Source of the DNA: Desulfurococcales archaeon
GTDB taxonomy: Archaea; Thermoproteota; Thermoprotei_A; Sulfolobales; Desulfurococcaceae
DNA length: 38,042 nt
Assembly: GCA_027067785.1 (NCBI GenBank)
Contig: JAMOVL010000033.1
Span: 1 to 38,042, forward strand
Direction of reading: 5' to 3'
Every line of letters begins with the position of its first letter. Position 1 is the stretch's first letter. This document shows, one piece after another, positions 1-7,885 of the stretch. Position numbers and translations under genes: made by a program. The notes below the pieces were generated by a model. The model searched no databases. It was not told the origin of the DNA and saw only the letters and a program-made list of their open reading frames with translations.

Positions 1-2
1 AA

Positions 3-344
3 ATTGTTTACGAGGACGCAGAAGTAATCGTAGCCCTCGCACCAAGAGACGAAGAACTACCGGACATGGTACTAGAAACCATTAAGGAGAAAGGCCGTCC
101 CATGATGTTCATCGAGCTCGTTAAAGAATTCAGCGGCATAGCAGGCGAGGATAGGCTGAGAAGAGCGGTCAACCACCTACTAGCACTAGGTAAACTAGTA
201 GAGTTCCCTGATGGAAGCCTAGGCCTGCCAGGAATGAAGTATGTCCCGAGAAGGACCAAGCGTAGAAGAAGGAGAAGAATGCCTAGACTAATGACTGACA
301 TTGTTGGCGAGGAGAAAGTCTATTATAGACCACCTATGCAGTGA
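3..344 (+). CDS. C-terminal part of a winged-helix-like protein (5' partial)
   Basis: The reading frame is open from the window edge to a TGA stop at 342-344, so the gene begins upstream; an internal ATG at 66 should not be taken as its start. The visible 113 residues contain a helix-turn-helix-like stretch (FIELVKEFSGIAGEDRLRRA, then NHLLALGKLVEF) that reads like a winged-helix DNA-binding domain, followed by a wing-like PDGSLGLPG turn and a strongly basic tail with a run of Arg and Lys. The basic tail suggests nucleic-acid contact. The exact family is not recognised, and the missing N-terminus may hold another domain. Confidence 0.6.
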   Translation: MVYEDAEVIVALAPRDEELPDMVLETIKEKGRPMMFIELVKEFSGIAGEDRLRRAVNHLLALGKLVEFPDGSLGLPGMKYVPRRTKRRRRRRMPRLMTDIVGEEKVYYRPPMQ

Positions 345-420
345 TTTTTCCGCTGACGCAAAAGAACTCCTAAGTGCCCTGCACTATCTCTGCCGCTATT
401 CTAGTGACATACACAAGAAA

Positions 421-1263
421 CTATAACTTGGTAGACCTACAGTTTATCTCATCACTTTTTATTATAACCCCATACCTTTCTTGAAGCTCACAGAGGAAGT
501 CCTCAGGAATAATAGCAACTGCTCCACGGCTTGTTACTAGTTTATAGGCTTTAGGCAGTAGTTTAGATATTGTTGCTTCTTCCACAATCCAGTCAACATA
601 GACTGGCGTTCTTGTTGTTCTGACAAAGCCTCTCTGACGCTTAAAACCATACTTATCAATATATATTTCTCCAAGTCTTCTTCCATCAGTACATTTGCCA
701 GTATTATCGCATTTCAAGAACTCGTCGGTTAAGCCCTTATTCAATATTTCATCGAGTATTCTACCAGTTGGAATAATATTGGATATCGTTATAATCTGCT
801 CATCACTCTTTTCTGGTTTACCGGATTTCTCTGTTCTTCCGCTTACTTCTTTACCTTTCGATCTAGTATCTGCGGATGTTGGCATCGTCGCTTTGGCTCT
901 TTTCTTTTCTTCATGGCCTGATGGATGAGTATGCTGTTTTTCCTTCTTTTCCGGTTTAACAAAGCCTGATAATAGCTCGTCAAGTATGTCTAGGGGGCTC
1001 TTTGATTTATTCGCCGCGTGTTTTTTCTCTTCTATTTTTGTTTCTTGTTTTCCCTCTTCATTCATTATTTTCTCCATAATCATTGGAACTGAGGCATTTG
1101 CTCTTCTTGCACTACTGGTTTTCCGTTGTTCTTTTTGTTCGTGAGGAGCGCTTGTTTCCTTTTTGATTTCTTCGGGTTTACTATTATCTTTCCTCTGAGA
1201 ACTCAAGAACATGTCAAGCGTTATTACTCCTTTCTTTCTCGTCACTCTTTTTCGCGTAGTCAA
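421..1263 (-). CDS. Unknown protein with charged linker and PIP-like N-terminal motif
   Basis: I place the start at TTG (1263-1261), six bases after a GGAGTG ribosome binding site (minus strand of 1270-1275), about 40 bases downstream of a TATA-like TTTATATC. The frame could extend to ATG at 1341, giving 306 instead of 280 residues. The N-terminus is basic and contains GVITLDMFLSS, which resembles a PCNA-interacting (PIP) motif with a weak first position. A long, low-complexity Lys/Glu/Ser-rich region follows, probably disordered. The last ~110 residues (from about DEQIITISNII) look folded, with RRLGEIYIDKYGFKRQRG and a hydrophobic end. No family recognised; a clamp or nucleic-acid partner role is only a guess. 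Confidence 0.6.
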   Translation of the reverse strand: MTTRKRVTRKKGVITLDMFLSSQRKDNSKPEEIKKETSAPHEQKEQRKTSSARRANASVPMIMEKIMNEEGKQETKIEEKKHAANKSKSPLDILDELLSGFVKPEKKEKQHTHPSGHEEKKRAKATMPTSADTRSKGKEVSGRTEKSGKPEKSDEQIITISNIIPTGRILDEILNKGLTDEFLKCDNTGKCTDGRRLGEIYIDKYGFKRQRGFVRTTRTPVYVDWIVEEATISKLLPKAYKLVTSRGAVAIIPEDFLCELQERYGVIIKSDEINCRSTKL

Positions 1264-1298
1264 TGCTAACACTCCACAACCACTACTATATATGATCT

Positions 1299-1306
1299 GA
1301 TATAAA
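1299..1306 (-). promoter_or_regulatory. TATA-like promoter element of the charged unknown protein
   Basis: On the minus strand this reads TTTATATC. A start of transcription about 25 bases downstream would fall near 1275-1280, just before the GGAGTG ribosome binding site (1270-1275) and the TTG start at 1263. This supports the shorter gene model and means the GC-rich RNA candidate upstream is not needed as its leader. Confidence 0.35.
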
Positions 1307-1339
1307 GGGGATAATGGAGGATCATTATTTGATCTAACC

Positions 1340-1538
1340 ATATGGTTACGTAGGAGGATTTAGCCCGCCCACGGGGCACCGCCCCAGGTATCCCCCCAGC
1401 GGTGCCCCACCCGGGGATTCGCCCCGGGCATCGCCGGAGGGGGGTTCCCAGGTGCTTCTATTTGGCAGTTGCCAGCCAAATATCATCTTGCACCCAGGAA
1501 CCTGGCTCCGGCGATGTGGGCGGTTAGCCGTACCATAT
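1340..1538 (-). ncRNA. Candidate structured RNA, GC-rich, unknown family
   Basis: This stretch is strikingly GC-rich within AT-rich flanks and folds into one closed structure. On plus coordinates, 1340-1346 pairs with 1532-1538 and 1348-1350 with 1529-1531 (terminal stem, one bulge). 1365-1371 pairs with 1517-1523; 1373-1382 with 1399-1408 (10 bp); CCCGGGG 1411-1417 with CCCCGGG 1422-1428; and a long arm is made of 1429-1438/1507-1516, 1443-1448/1497-1502, 1451-1455/1490-1494 and 1459-1466/1475-1482. A C-run at 1392-1397 in one loop could pair with the G-run at 1439-1444. The minus strand is preferred because TATA-like sequence lies just upstream of it (1552-1575). SRP and RNase P RNA signatures are not seen. 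Confidence 0.6.
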
Positions 1539-1551
1539 AGTAATTTGTAAT

Positions 1552-1575
1552 ATTATACCTTATATATTTATAATT
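1552..1575 (-). promoter_or_regulatory. TATA-rich promoter region for the structured RNA candidate
   Basis: Read on the minus strand this region contains ATATATAAGG and TATAAT. These lie about 20-35 bases upstream of the G that would begin the terminal stem of the RNA candidate near 1534-1537. The spacing fits an archaeal TATA box to start site distance of about 25 bases. The whole segment is AT-rich, so the exact box is uncertain. Confidence 0.35.
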
Positions 1576-1641
1576 ATAAGAATACAATACAGAATTAAAG
1601 AATAATGATAGAGTATCTGAATTATTTACAGTTACAGAGGC

Positions 1642-1650
1642 TATATTTAT
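1642..1650 (+). promoter_or_regulatory. TATA-like promoter element of aspS
   Basis: TATATTTAT lies about 50 bases upstream of the aspS start codon. A transcription start near 1671-1675 would give a leader of about 25-30 bases that includes the AGGTG ribosome binding site at 1691-1695. Confidence 0.35.
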
Positions 1651-1699
1651 TTCCCTTTCGTACTGTATTGAACCTATCTAGTGGTAATGAAGGTGTTGA

Positions 1700-2956
1700 T
1701 TGGTGCGTGTATGCGGTTGGATAATCCGTAAGAAAGTATTTGGAAAAATAGTGATCCTCGAGATCAGCGGTGATACTTCTTCCAAGCCGTATGTCTTAGC
1801 ACTTAAAAAAGATAGAGAACCACAGCTCTTCGAACTGGCGAAGGAATTACCAATAGGTACAGCTCTTTGTTTTGAAGGAGAACTTGCCCCAGAGCAGAAG
1901 AGTAAGAGAGGGGTCGAATACATAGCTAAAGAGATAAAGGTTTACTCAAAACCTCTGGAGCCCTTACCCGTTGATACGATTGGTAAAGTCCCAGCCCTTC
2001 TCGACACAAGGATCAAGTACAGGTATCTCCTCCTGAGAAACCCAGCTGAAAAAGCAATCTTCAAGATCAGGGAATCCATGCTTAGAGCTGCTAGAGAGTA
2101 TTTTGTGAAAAATGGTTTCATGGAAATACAGACACCTAAGATCGTGGCTGCAGGAGCCGAGGGAGGAGCAACACTATTTCCAGTGAAATACTTCGAATAT
2201 GATGCGTATCTGAGCCAAAGCCCACAACTATATAAACAGATGCTCATGTCAAGTATACCGCGCGTCTACGAGATAACACCCTATTTCAGAGCAGAGAAAT
2301 TCGATACCCCGAGACACCTTAACGAGTCATGGGGAATAGATGCTGAGATAGGTTTTATCGAGTCAGAAGAAGATGTAATGCACGTCCTCGAGAACTTGAT
2401 CGCGTATATTGTTGATTATATAAGGAAGAACAATGAGGAAGAACTTGATATTCTAGGCATTGAGCTCAAACCGTTATCAGTACCGTTCAAACGCATAACA
2501 TTTGAAGAAGCGGTAGAAATTCTTAGGTCTGAGGGCATAGAGGTACCTGAAGGAGAAGATCTGACTGAAGCAGCCGAGAAAAAACTCGGCGAGATCATGG
2601 CTTCTAAAGGATACGATATATTCTTCATAACCAGGTTCCCGTGGAGCGCGACAGGGTTCTACTACATGAGGAATGAAGACGGTACAACACGGAAGTTTGA
2701 CCTAGATTATAAAGGCCTCGAACTATCAAGTGGCGGGCAGAGAGAACACAGATACGATAAACTAGTCGAAGCACTACGAGACAAAGGCCTCAACCCAGAG
2801 GGCTTCAAGTTCTATTTGGAGGCGTTCAAGTACGGTATGCCGCCACACGGAGGATTCGGCCTAGGAGTCGAACGGCTACTCGTTAAACTCCTCGGCCTAA
2901 ACAATGTCAGAGAAGCAATCCTATTCGTTAGAGACAGGAATAGGCTCGTACCCTGA
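1700..2956 (+). CDS. aspS: Aspartyl-tRNA synthetase
   Basis: Class IIb aminoacyl-tRNA synthetase that charges tRNA with aspartate in the cytoplasm. An N-terminal OB-fold anticodon-binding domain (RVCGWIIRKK, residues about 3-95) is followed by the catalytic core: motif 1 (NGFMEIQTPKI), the QSPQLYKQ signature, motif 2 (FRAEKFDTPRHLNES) and motif 3 (GFGLGVERLL) near the C-terminus. The 418 residues match archaeal AspRS. An in-frame TGA directly precedes TTG at 1700, so translation must begin at this TTG or at GTG 1703; AGGTG at 1691-1695 serves either. Many archaeal AspRS also charge tRNA-Asn, but that cannot be read from the sequence here. Confidence 0.93.
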   Translation: MVRVCGWIIRKKVFGKIVILEISGDTSSKPYVLALKKDREPQLFELAKELPIGTALCFEGELAPEQKSKRGVEYIAKEIKVYSKPLEPLPVDTIGKVPALLDTRIKYRYLLLRNPAEKAIFKIRESMLRAAREYFVKNGFMEIQTPKIVAAGAEGGATLFPVKYFEYDAYLSQSPQLYKQMLMSSIPRVYEITPYFRAEKFDTPRHLNESWGIDAEIGFIESEEDVMHVLENLIAYIVDYIRKNNEEELDILGIELKPLSVPFKRITFEEAVEILRSEGIEVPEGEDLTEAAEKKLGEIMASKGYDIFFITRFPWSATGFYYMRNEDGTTRKFDLDYKGLELSSGGQREHRYDKLVEALRDKGLNPEGFKFYLEAFKYGMPPHGGFGLGVERLLVKLLGLNNVREAILFVRDRNRLVP

Positions 2957-3041
2957 GAACATCCTAGAATAACACGTTTTATCCTTAGACAACATAGTTT
3001 CACTCCAAGGGTACAAAAACCAGTGGCCAAGGTGTTCTCGA

Positions 3042-3719
3042 ATGAGGATTATACTCATAGGTCCTCCGGGCGCAGGAAAAGGAACTTATGCCAAGTACTT
3101 TAGCAAGAAATACTGTATCCCGCATATCAGCACAGGAGACATATTCAGAGCCGAAATAGCGAACGAGACAGAGCTAGGCAAAAAGATAAAAGAATACGTC
3201 GAGAAAGGCCTCCTAGTCCCGGACGAGATAGTTATTGAAGTAGTTAAGAAGAGGCTGAGCCAGCCCGATACACAGAAAGGATTCATACTCGACGGATTCC
3301 CGAGAACGATCAAACAGGCAGAAGCACTTGACCAGTTCGCGAAGATCGATGCCGCCGTACACATTTATATCGATATGGAGGAAGCCGTTAGAAGGCTTAG
3401 CAATCGTTATGTCTGTCCTAAGTGTGGTAGATCATATAACCTATTGTTCAACCCGCCCAAAAACGACCTTACATGTGATGACTGTGGAACGAAGCTTATC
3501 AGGAGAAAAGATGACGAGCCCGAAATAATTAGGAAGAGATACAAGATCTACTATGAGACATTCCAGCCGATCATAGATTACTATAAGAAAAAGAACATAC
3601 TAATTGAGATCGATAACACGCAGGGAAGCGATAAAGGCATACCATTGCTGGAGAGAATACTGAAGGAGAAAGGCATACTTAGGATAGAGCCCTGCAATCC
3701 AGATGTATCTATAATCTAG
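3042..3719 (+). CDS. adk: Adenylate kinase with zinc-binding LID
   Basis: Interconverts ATP + AMP and 2 ADP. The P-loop GPPGAGKG is at residues 7-14, the AMP-site signature DGFPRT at about 84-89, and a LID domain has four cysteines in CPKCG (125, 128) and CDDCG (145, 148) that should bind a structural zinc. At 225 residues it is the long, bacterial-like form rather than the short archaeal AdkA or the trimeric archaeal enzyme. The gene sits 85 bases after aspS on the same strand, starts at ATG, and GGTG lies about ten bases upstream. The next gene follows after 20 bases, so cotranscription is likely. Confidence 0.93.
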   Translation: MRIILIGPPGAGKGTYAKYFSKKYCIPHISTGDIFRAEIANETELGKKIKEYVEKGLLVPDEIVIEVVKKRLSQPDTQKGFILDGFPRTIKQAEALDQFAKIDAAVHIYIDMEEAVRRLSNRYVCPKCGRSYNLLFNPPKNDLTCDDCGTKLIRRKDDEPEIIRKRYKIYYETFQPIIDYYKKKNILIEIDNTQGSDKGIPLLERILKEKGILRIEPCNPDVSII

Positions 3720-3739
3720 ACGGGAGGATAAAAGCTCCT

Positions 3740-4681
3740 TTGATACCGCGACTCATCTATATACAAACAAAATTTTATTCAAAAACACATGTGAAAAAAG
3801 CGGGGCTTGATTCTTTCTTTAATAAAGATACAGAGCCGATAGAAATACTAAGGTACAAGGTATTTCTTAATGGGATAATACTTCAGGAAACAGGAACTAC
3901 TAATCTGCACATAGCGGGGGTAAACGACAAGATCATTATAAGCAGGGGGTTCAACGAGTATTGCCATTGGCACAACGGCCCTCTTGATAGGAGAGATAAC
4001 CCGCTAGAAAGAACCTACTGTATAAAACAACCAGTCAGCGAACTCGGTTTCTGTAGAGAACACCTCCACAGCGATAGAGCCATCTATATCAGATGCTTTG
4101 GAACAGCTGGCCTGGAAAGCATGAGAAACTGTATAGTGCTAGACAAGAAATACGGTGAAAAAATAGAATACGTTGTTTATCTCCTCAGCTATGGTCAGGA
4201 CTCTGTCAAAGTAGGCACTACACGTAGTTTTCGAGTTTATGAGCGTATAGCGGAGCAACCGCATGTCGTAGCAACACTACTTACAAGAACTAAGAGTGCT
4301 TATAGGGCGCGAGACATAGAGGTCAGAGCAGGAAAACTACCATGGCTAACGGAGCGGCCGCGGAGAAGCATTAAGAATGTGATCTCAAAGCCTGTACAGC
4401 CTGCACTCTACAGGTTGAAAAGCTTCCGGGAGAAAACGCTGCGTGCATTAAATATATCGATAGAACAAGAACCCATCTATTTCCAAGTAGTTCCAGTTGA
4501 CGATATGAGCTACTATATGAAAGCTAAAGAGACACGGTTACAGGATATGGATGGTAAAGAACTAGAAATACTCGGGTTCTGGGGAGGATACCTGCTGGTC
4601 AGTGAGACCAGTACCAATAACTATTACTTAATAAGGTCGAAAGAGCTGCTTCACAAAGACACGGTTAAAATTATTTCCTAG
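3740..4681 (+). CDS. DUF2797 family protein
   Basis: Conserved archaeal protein of unknown function. The recognisable family pattern is a set of Cys/His pairs in the N-terminal half (YCHWH near 75, CREHLH near 110), which may bind a metal, followed by YLLSYGQDSVKVGTTRSFRVYERIAEQ and a conserved RDIEVRAGKLPWLTER segment; the VKVG-T-R core is typical of DUF2797 and recalls a GIY-YIG-like nuclease fold, though that link is inference. The start is TTG at 3740, with GGGAGG about 12 bases upstream. The 3' end overlaps the convergent regulator gene by 11 bases. Confidence 0.75.
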   Translation: MIPRLIYIQTKFYSKTHVKKAGLDSFFNKDTEPIEILRYKVFLNGIILQETGTTNLHIAGVNDKIIISRGFNEYCHWHNGPLDRRDNPLERTYCIKQPVSELGFCREHLHSDRAIYIRCFGTAGLESMRNCIVLDKKYGEKIEYVVYLLSYGQDSVKVGTTRSFRVYERIAEQPHVVATLLTRTKSAYRARDIEVRAGKLPWLTERPRRSIKNVISKPVQPALYRLKSFREKTLRALNISIEQEPIYFQVVPVDDMSYYMKAKETRLQDMDGKELEILGFWGGYLLVSETSTNNYYLIRSKELLHKDTVKIIS

Positions 4682-5270
4682 AATTCCTCTTCTTCAGCCT
4701 TAGAACTGGGAGGCACCCACTACACAGTTGAAGTTGACGCCAAATACAGTCTAGACATGAAGCATCAGGATTCTTAACCGGTATTTTAAGATCTTTAGGA
4801 AGCTCGCCGTATTCGATCTCATAAGCTACTAGTCCATCATTATAGAGCTGCTTCATCCGCTCTACAAAAAATATTATCTCCATTTTATTCTTGGCATAAA
4901 CCATCGCTATAACATCGTGCGAATTATTCTTCATAATTCCCAAGACCCGATTACACTTGCTCAGAAGCTCCAATAGTTTTTCAGGATTCTCAACACTAAA
5001 CCTCACATAAGCAGCTACACTACCAGAAAGTTTTATTGATACAAGCGGTTTGATCTCTAGCAATCCTTTATCGATAAGCCTCTGTATCCTATTTCTTATG
5101 CTTGTATAACTGAGCCCTGTTAGCTCGGAGAGTTTAACGAGACTTACCCTGCCATCTTTTGATAGTTCTTTTATCAAGATGGCATCCATGCTGTCAACAT
5201 TGTTGTTCGCCATAAGCGCTAGCACCGTTAAAGAAGTTTCCGATAAACCCCTTATAACTCCATATGTCAT
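4671..5270 (-). CDS. Lrp/AsnC-type regulator with C-terminal CxxC-x7-CxxC tail
   Basis: Residues about 30-85 form a typical Lrp/AsnC helix-turn-helix (LIKELSKDGRVSLVKLSELT, then SIRNRIQRLIDKGLLE). A RAM-like effector and oligomerisation domain follows (about 90-165). The last 30 residues carry CLDCIWRQLQLCSGC, a CxxC-x7-CxxC motif expected to form a small zinc or metal site; plain Lrp proteins lack this. It resembles metal- or redox-sensing variants of the family. The gene ends convergently inside the DUF2797 gene and begins five bases after NMD3 on the same strand, so the two probably share a transcript. Confidence 0.82.
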   Translation of the reverse strand: MTYGVIRGLSETSLTVLALMANNNVDSMDAILIKELSKDGRVSLVKLSELTGLSYTSIRNRIQRLIDKGLLEIKPLVSIKLSGSVAAYVRFSVENPEKLLELLSKCNRVLGIMKNNSHDVIAMVYAKNKMEIIFFVERMKQLYNDGLVAYEIEYGELPKDLKIPVKNPDASCLDCIWRQLQLCSGCLPVLRLKKRNSRK

Positions 5271-5274
5271 TACA

Positions 5275-5997
5275 TCATTTTTTCTTTAAGCTTATATGAA
5301 GCCTAGTCCTAGGCTTTCCGCTGCGTGTTCCCGCTACTTCATAGTTTTCCTTTACGGTGAGCCCAAGTCTATGGCTGAGCCTCCTTGCCAGTTTCCGTGC
5401 AGCTCCCTGGCTATAGAAATAGATGTCTAGACCATTACGCGTCTCTATTGCCTCTATGTAGTCTCTTCCCAGTCTGGGCTCCTTATAGAATTCGTCCTCG
5501 ATAACCCTCTTGATCTTATCAAGGTTTACCCCGCGTATCTGGATAAGTGCTTCATACTCTCTACTATCATACATTATGCATCTGGGGCATTTGGTCGGTC
5601 TAAAGAATATTGTTAATCTCAGAGGAACCTTGAAGGATGCGCCACCATATTTACCTGATATAATAATATCAATGTCTGTGTGCCATGAGGGGGTTGAGGC
5701 GTATCTATAACCATCTATATTGACCTCGTTGACGCCTTCAGCATAACTTATTTTATCACGGATATAGTTGTGCACTATATAATCGATTGCTGATTCGAAA
5801 CCATCAGTATCGATCCACTTAAATCCTATTTTTAATGAACCACAGACTTTACAAAGGTCAAAATAGAACTTATTCTGCTCTAAACGTACGAGTTCTCCTC
5901 TTTTGATCCTGCACTTTAAACACACGGAGCCTATTACAGGGTTATCGGGGGAATCTCTACTTCCACAGTAAACACAGAATCTAGTCAATATGGACAC
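5275..5997 (-). CDS. NMD3 family ribosome export/assembly protein
   Basis: Archaeal homologue of eukaryotic Nmd3, which binds the 60S subunit late in assembly. Zinc-binding cysteine pairs are visible: CVYCG at residues 8-12, CLKC near 27-30, CKVCG near 49-53 and a later CPRC near 145; the rest reads as alternating strands and helices with a basic C-terminus (SGKPRTRLHISLKKK). At 240 residues it has the archaeal core without the eukaryotic export tail. The start is GTG at 5997, inside the end of the upstream PAP2-like gene (17-base overlap), which suggests coupled translation. It is followed by the regulator gene. Confidence 0.82.
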   Translation of the reverse strand: MSILTRFCVYCGSRDSPDNPVIGSVCLKCRIKRGELVRLEQNKFYFDLCKVCGSLKIGFKWIDTDGFESAIDYIVHNYIRDKISYAEGVNEVNIDGYRYASTPSWHTDIDIIISGKYGGASFKVPLRLTIFFRPTKCPRCIMYDSREYEALIQIRGVNLDKIKRVIEDEFYKEPRLGRDYIEAIETRNGLDIYFYSQGAARKLARRLSHRLGLTVKENYEVAGTRSGKPRTRLHISLKKK

Positions 5998-6595
5998 CGA
6001 TAATATTGGTTGTAATGTACTGGTATATAATCCACGATAGTGTAGTTGTTGTAACAGCCGTTATAAATCCGAGCAGTAACTGCATAGTACTATGCCTTCT
6101 TAAAACATATCTTGAGTACATGACTACGAATGCTATGATGAATAGTATTGCAGAGTCGATGTGGAGGCCTAGATAATAAAGTGTCAATGCAGGGCCCACA
6201 ACACCTATTGTATGGAGGCTAACTTTAGTCCATAAGTTCAATAAGATCGCCACAACACTATTCATGAGATATGCTAGGCTTAGGAACAATGGGTATCGGG
6301 GCCAATAGAACGCGAAGAATATGACAGAGAATAAATAGTTCAGTATAACTAGGATGAATGGTTTAAAACGATGTTTTTTCTCGGGATAATCCCATTCAAT
6401 CCCATGCCTCAAAGCCCACAGTGTCGGTATCAATAAAGGAGCGAGCGCTAGCGTAACAATCATAACTGTGAACACCAAGTAGTCGCCGCCCATACATAGC
6501 CATGTCCGTATAGCGACGTACAATCCTATGAACGGTGCTGAGAAAACAAGCGATACTGCAGTAGCAATATTTCTCAGCATCATGTCCCACATCAT
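5981..6595 (-). CDS. PAP2-like membrane phosphatase family protein
   Basis: A 204-residue polytopic membrane protein with about six hydrophobic segments. Between them lie WTKVSLHT and SRYVLRRHSTMQ, which match motifs 2 and 3 of the PAP2 (phosphatidate/polyprenyl phosphate phosphatase) superfamily; in motif 3 the SR-x5-H-x3-D spacing is exact but the final Asp is Gln. The family removes phosphates from lipid phosphates in the membrane. Loss of the Asp may lower or alter activity. The start codon at 6595 is followed closely by other ATGs (MMWDMM), so the precise start is uncertain. It overlaps NMD3 and follows priL by 26 bases. Confidence 0.7.
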   Translation of the reverse strand: MMWDMMLRNIATAVSLVFSAPFIGLYVAIRTWLCMGGDYLVFTVMIVTLALAPLLIPTLWALRHGIEWDYPEKKHRFKPFILVILNYLFSVIFFAFYWPRYPLFLSLAYLMNSVVAILLNLWTKVSLHTIGVVGPALTLYYLGLHIDSAILFIIAFVVMYSRYVLRRHSTMQLLLGFITAVTTTTLSWIIYQYITTNIIGVHID

Positions 6596-6621
6596 GACAT
6601 TGGATATTATGTTCAGAAACT

Positions 6622-7746
6622 CTAGGTGTTCCCCCGTTTTTGTTCTTTACTTGTAGCCTTTTTCTCAAGTTTCTTTTTTCTCCATAAGTTTCGCCTGTAT
6701 ACTATTAGGGGGTTCTTAGCACCACAGTCTCCGACTACTGGACATAGTCCAAGGCTTTTCATGGTTTGACAACTGTACGGCATGTATTGTTTTCTACTCC
6801 CCCTTAACCCAGCTATATGTTCGATCTGATAACGAGCTATCTTCTCGTTGAAATCAGGCACGTTTCTAAAGAGATCTAGGATATCCTCTACATCCATACC
6901 GATCCTGGCGAGAAAGGCTGTTATTGTAAAGCGGGCTTGGTGTGACAGGTTTTCCCCGGAGCGTAAGGCCTCGACGAGTTTTGACATACAGGGTGGAAAT
7001 AGTTCGAAATCAATTATTCCCATAGCTTCTCCTTTTCCAGCTTGTTCTCTAGAGACTTGTATTCTATACCAGTTGATCTTGTTCAGTATTTCTTTCGCTT
7101 TTTCGAGAATCGGTTTCAGTTCTTCCGGATCCACGTTAAGCTTGCTTATTTGTTTCTGTATGTATATGGTTATCGCTTCTTCAAGTATTCTTGGAAAGAC
7201 TTCCTTGTCTAGATAAACGTAGCCTTTATGTACTATCTGGTTCACGATCCTATACTTTGGTTCTCCGGAGAGCCTTGCAGAGAATTTTAAATAGTCTTTG
7301 AAATATACGGCGAATGGTTTTGATATAAATGCTAATGTTCCACGTATTATTTTTACAGGTATTCTCGGGGGATTCCTTGCTTCGATAATGTTTATTCCGA
7401 GCCTTCTAGCGATCGCTATAAGGGTTGGAATGTTCTCGTGTCTGAGCCTCTCATACGCATGCTTAGAGTAAGCAACAGCTACGCGGTTGATGAGCCTTCT
7501 ATCGCCTAGTGCTTTTACAATGGATATCAGTACGTAGTATGCGACAATCTCCTCCTCCGCGCTGAGCTTGCCTTTACCTATATCACGTCCTCTGATTATC
7601 CTTTCAAGCAGAGATAATGCTCTCCTACCGATCACGTTCTCTGGATCGGCGAGAGTGGTGAAAGATGCTCCTGGCCAGCGATAATCTATTATAGAGTCAA
7701 CATCGGCGATGAAAGGGTAGTAGCTGTAATCTATTATCACGGCCAT
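6622..7746 (-). CDS. priL: DNA primase large subunit PriL
   Basis: Non-catalytic subunit of the archaeal/eukaryotic-type primase, needed for initiation of primer synthesis with PriS. The C-terminal iron-sulfur domain is clear: Cys253 (FPPCM), Cys326 (YSCQ), Cys335 (GLCP) and Cys341 (DCG) are the four ligands of the [4Fe-4S] cluster, with the conserved LSHQARFTITAFLA helix between the first two. The length (374) is normal. priS is not in the window. The gene heads the minus-strand run priL - PAP2-like - NMD3 - Lrp, and the two C/D-box-like RNA candidates lie directly upstream. Confidence 0.94.
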   Translation of the reverse strand: MAVIIDYSYYPFIADVDSIIDYRWPGASFTTLADPENVIGRRALSLLERIIRGRDIGKGKLSAEEEIVAYYVLISIVKALGDRRLINRVAVAYSKHAYERLRHENIPTLIAIARRLGINIIEARNPPRIPVKIIRGTLAFISKPFAVYFKDYLKFSARLSGEPKYRIVNQIVHKGYVYLDKEVFPRILEEAITIYIQKQISKLNVDPEELKPILEKAKEILNKINWYRIQVSREQAGKGEAMGIIDFELFPPCMSKLVEALRSGENLSHQARFTITAFLARIGMDVEDILDLFRNVPDFNEKIARYQIEHIAGLRGSRKQYMPYSCQTMKSLGLCPVVGDCGAKNPLIVYRRNLWRKKKLEKKATSKEQKRGNT

Positions 7747-7775
7747 TAGTGATTACCCTTCTAGAACCCATGGTT

Positions 7776-7840
7776 TTGCTCAGAGGGGACGGATACCGCT
7801 CATCGCGTACGCTCGCCCGATGGCGTACACATCACTGCGT
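7776..7840 (-). ncRNA. C/D-box-like guide RNA candidate (downstream member of a pair)
   Basis: On the minus strand, a box C-like GTGATGT (7835-7829) is followed by a hairpin (GCGTAC 7823-7828 with GTACGC 7807-7812), a C'-like CGATGAG (7805-7799), a 15-base spacer (7798-7784) and box D CTGA (7783-7780). No clear D' box was found and the flanking terminal stem is weak. The hairpin between the boxes is unusual for archaeal C/D sRNAs, which normally have about 12 bases there. The gap between the protein genes (7747-7993) is otherwise empty. The target is unknown. Confidence 0.35.
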
Positions 7841-7885
7841 CTAATCATTATCTTTTGGTCACAGAGATAAAGGTTTATGGTGCGA

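Noticed and set aside
695-928. Frame opposite the charged unknown protein
   Set aside because: Composition follows from the complement of Lys/Glu/Ser codons; no start signal.
1340-1538. Naming the GC-rich RNA as SRP RNA, RNase P RNA or a tRNA
   Set aside because: About 200 bases is too short for archaeal SRP RNA, and neither SRP helix 8 nor RNase P core sequences are present. A minus-strand GGGGCGAATCCCC resembles a T-arm but lacks the TTC loop and any cloverleaf.
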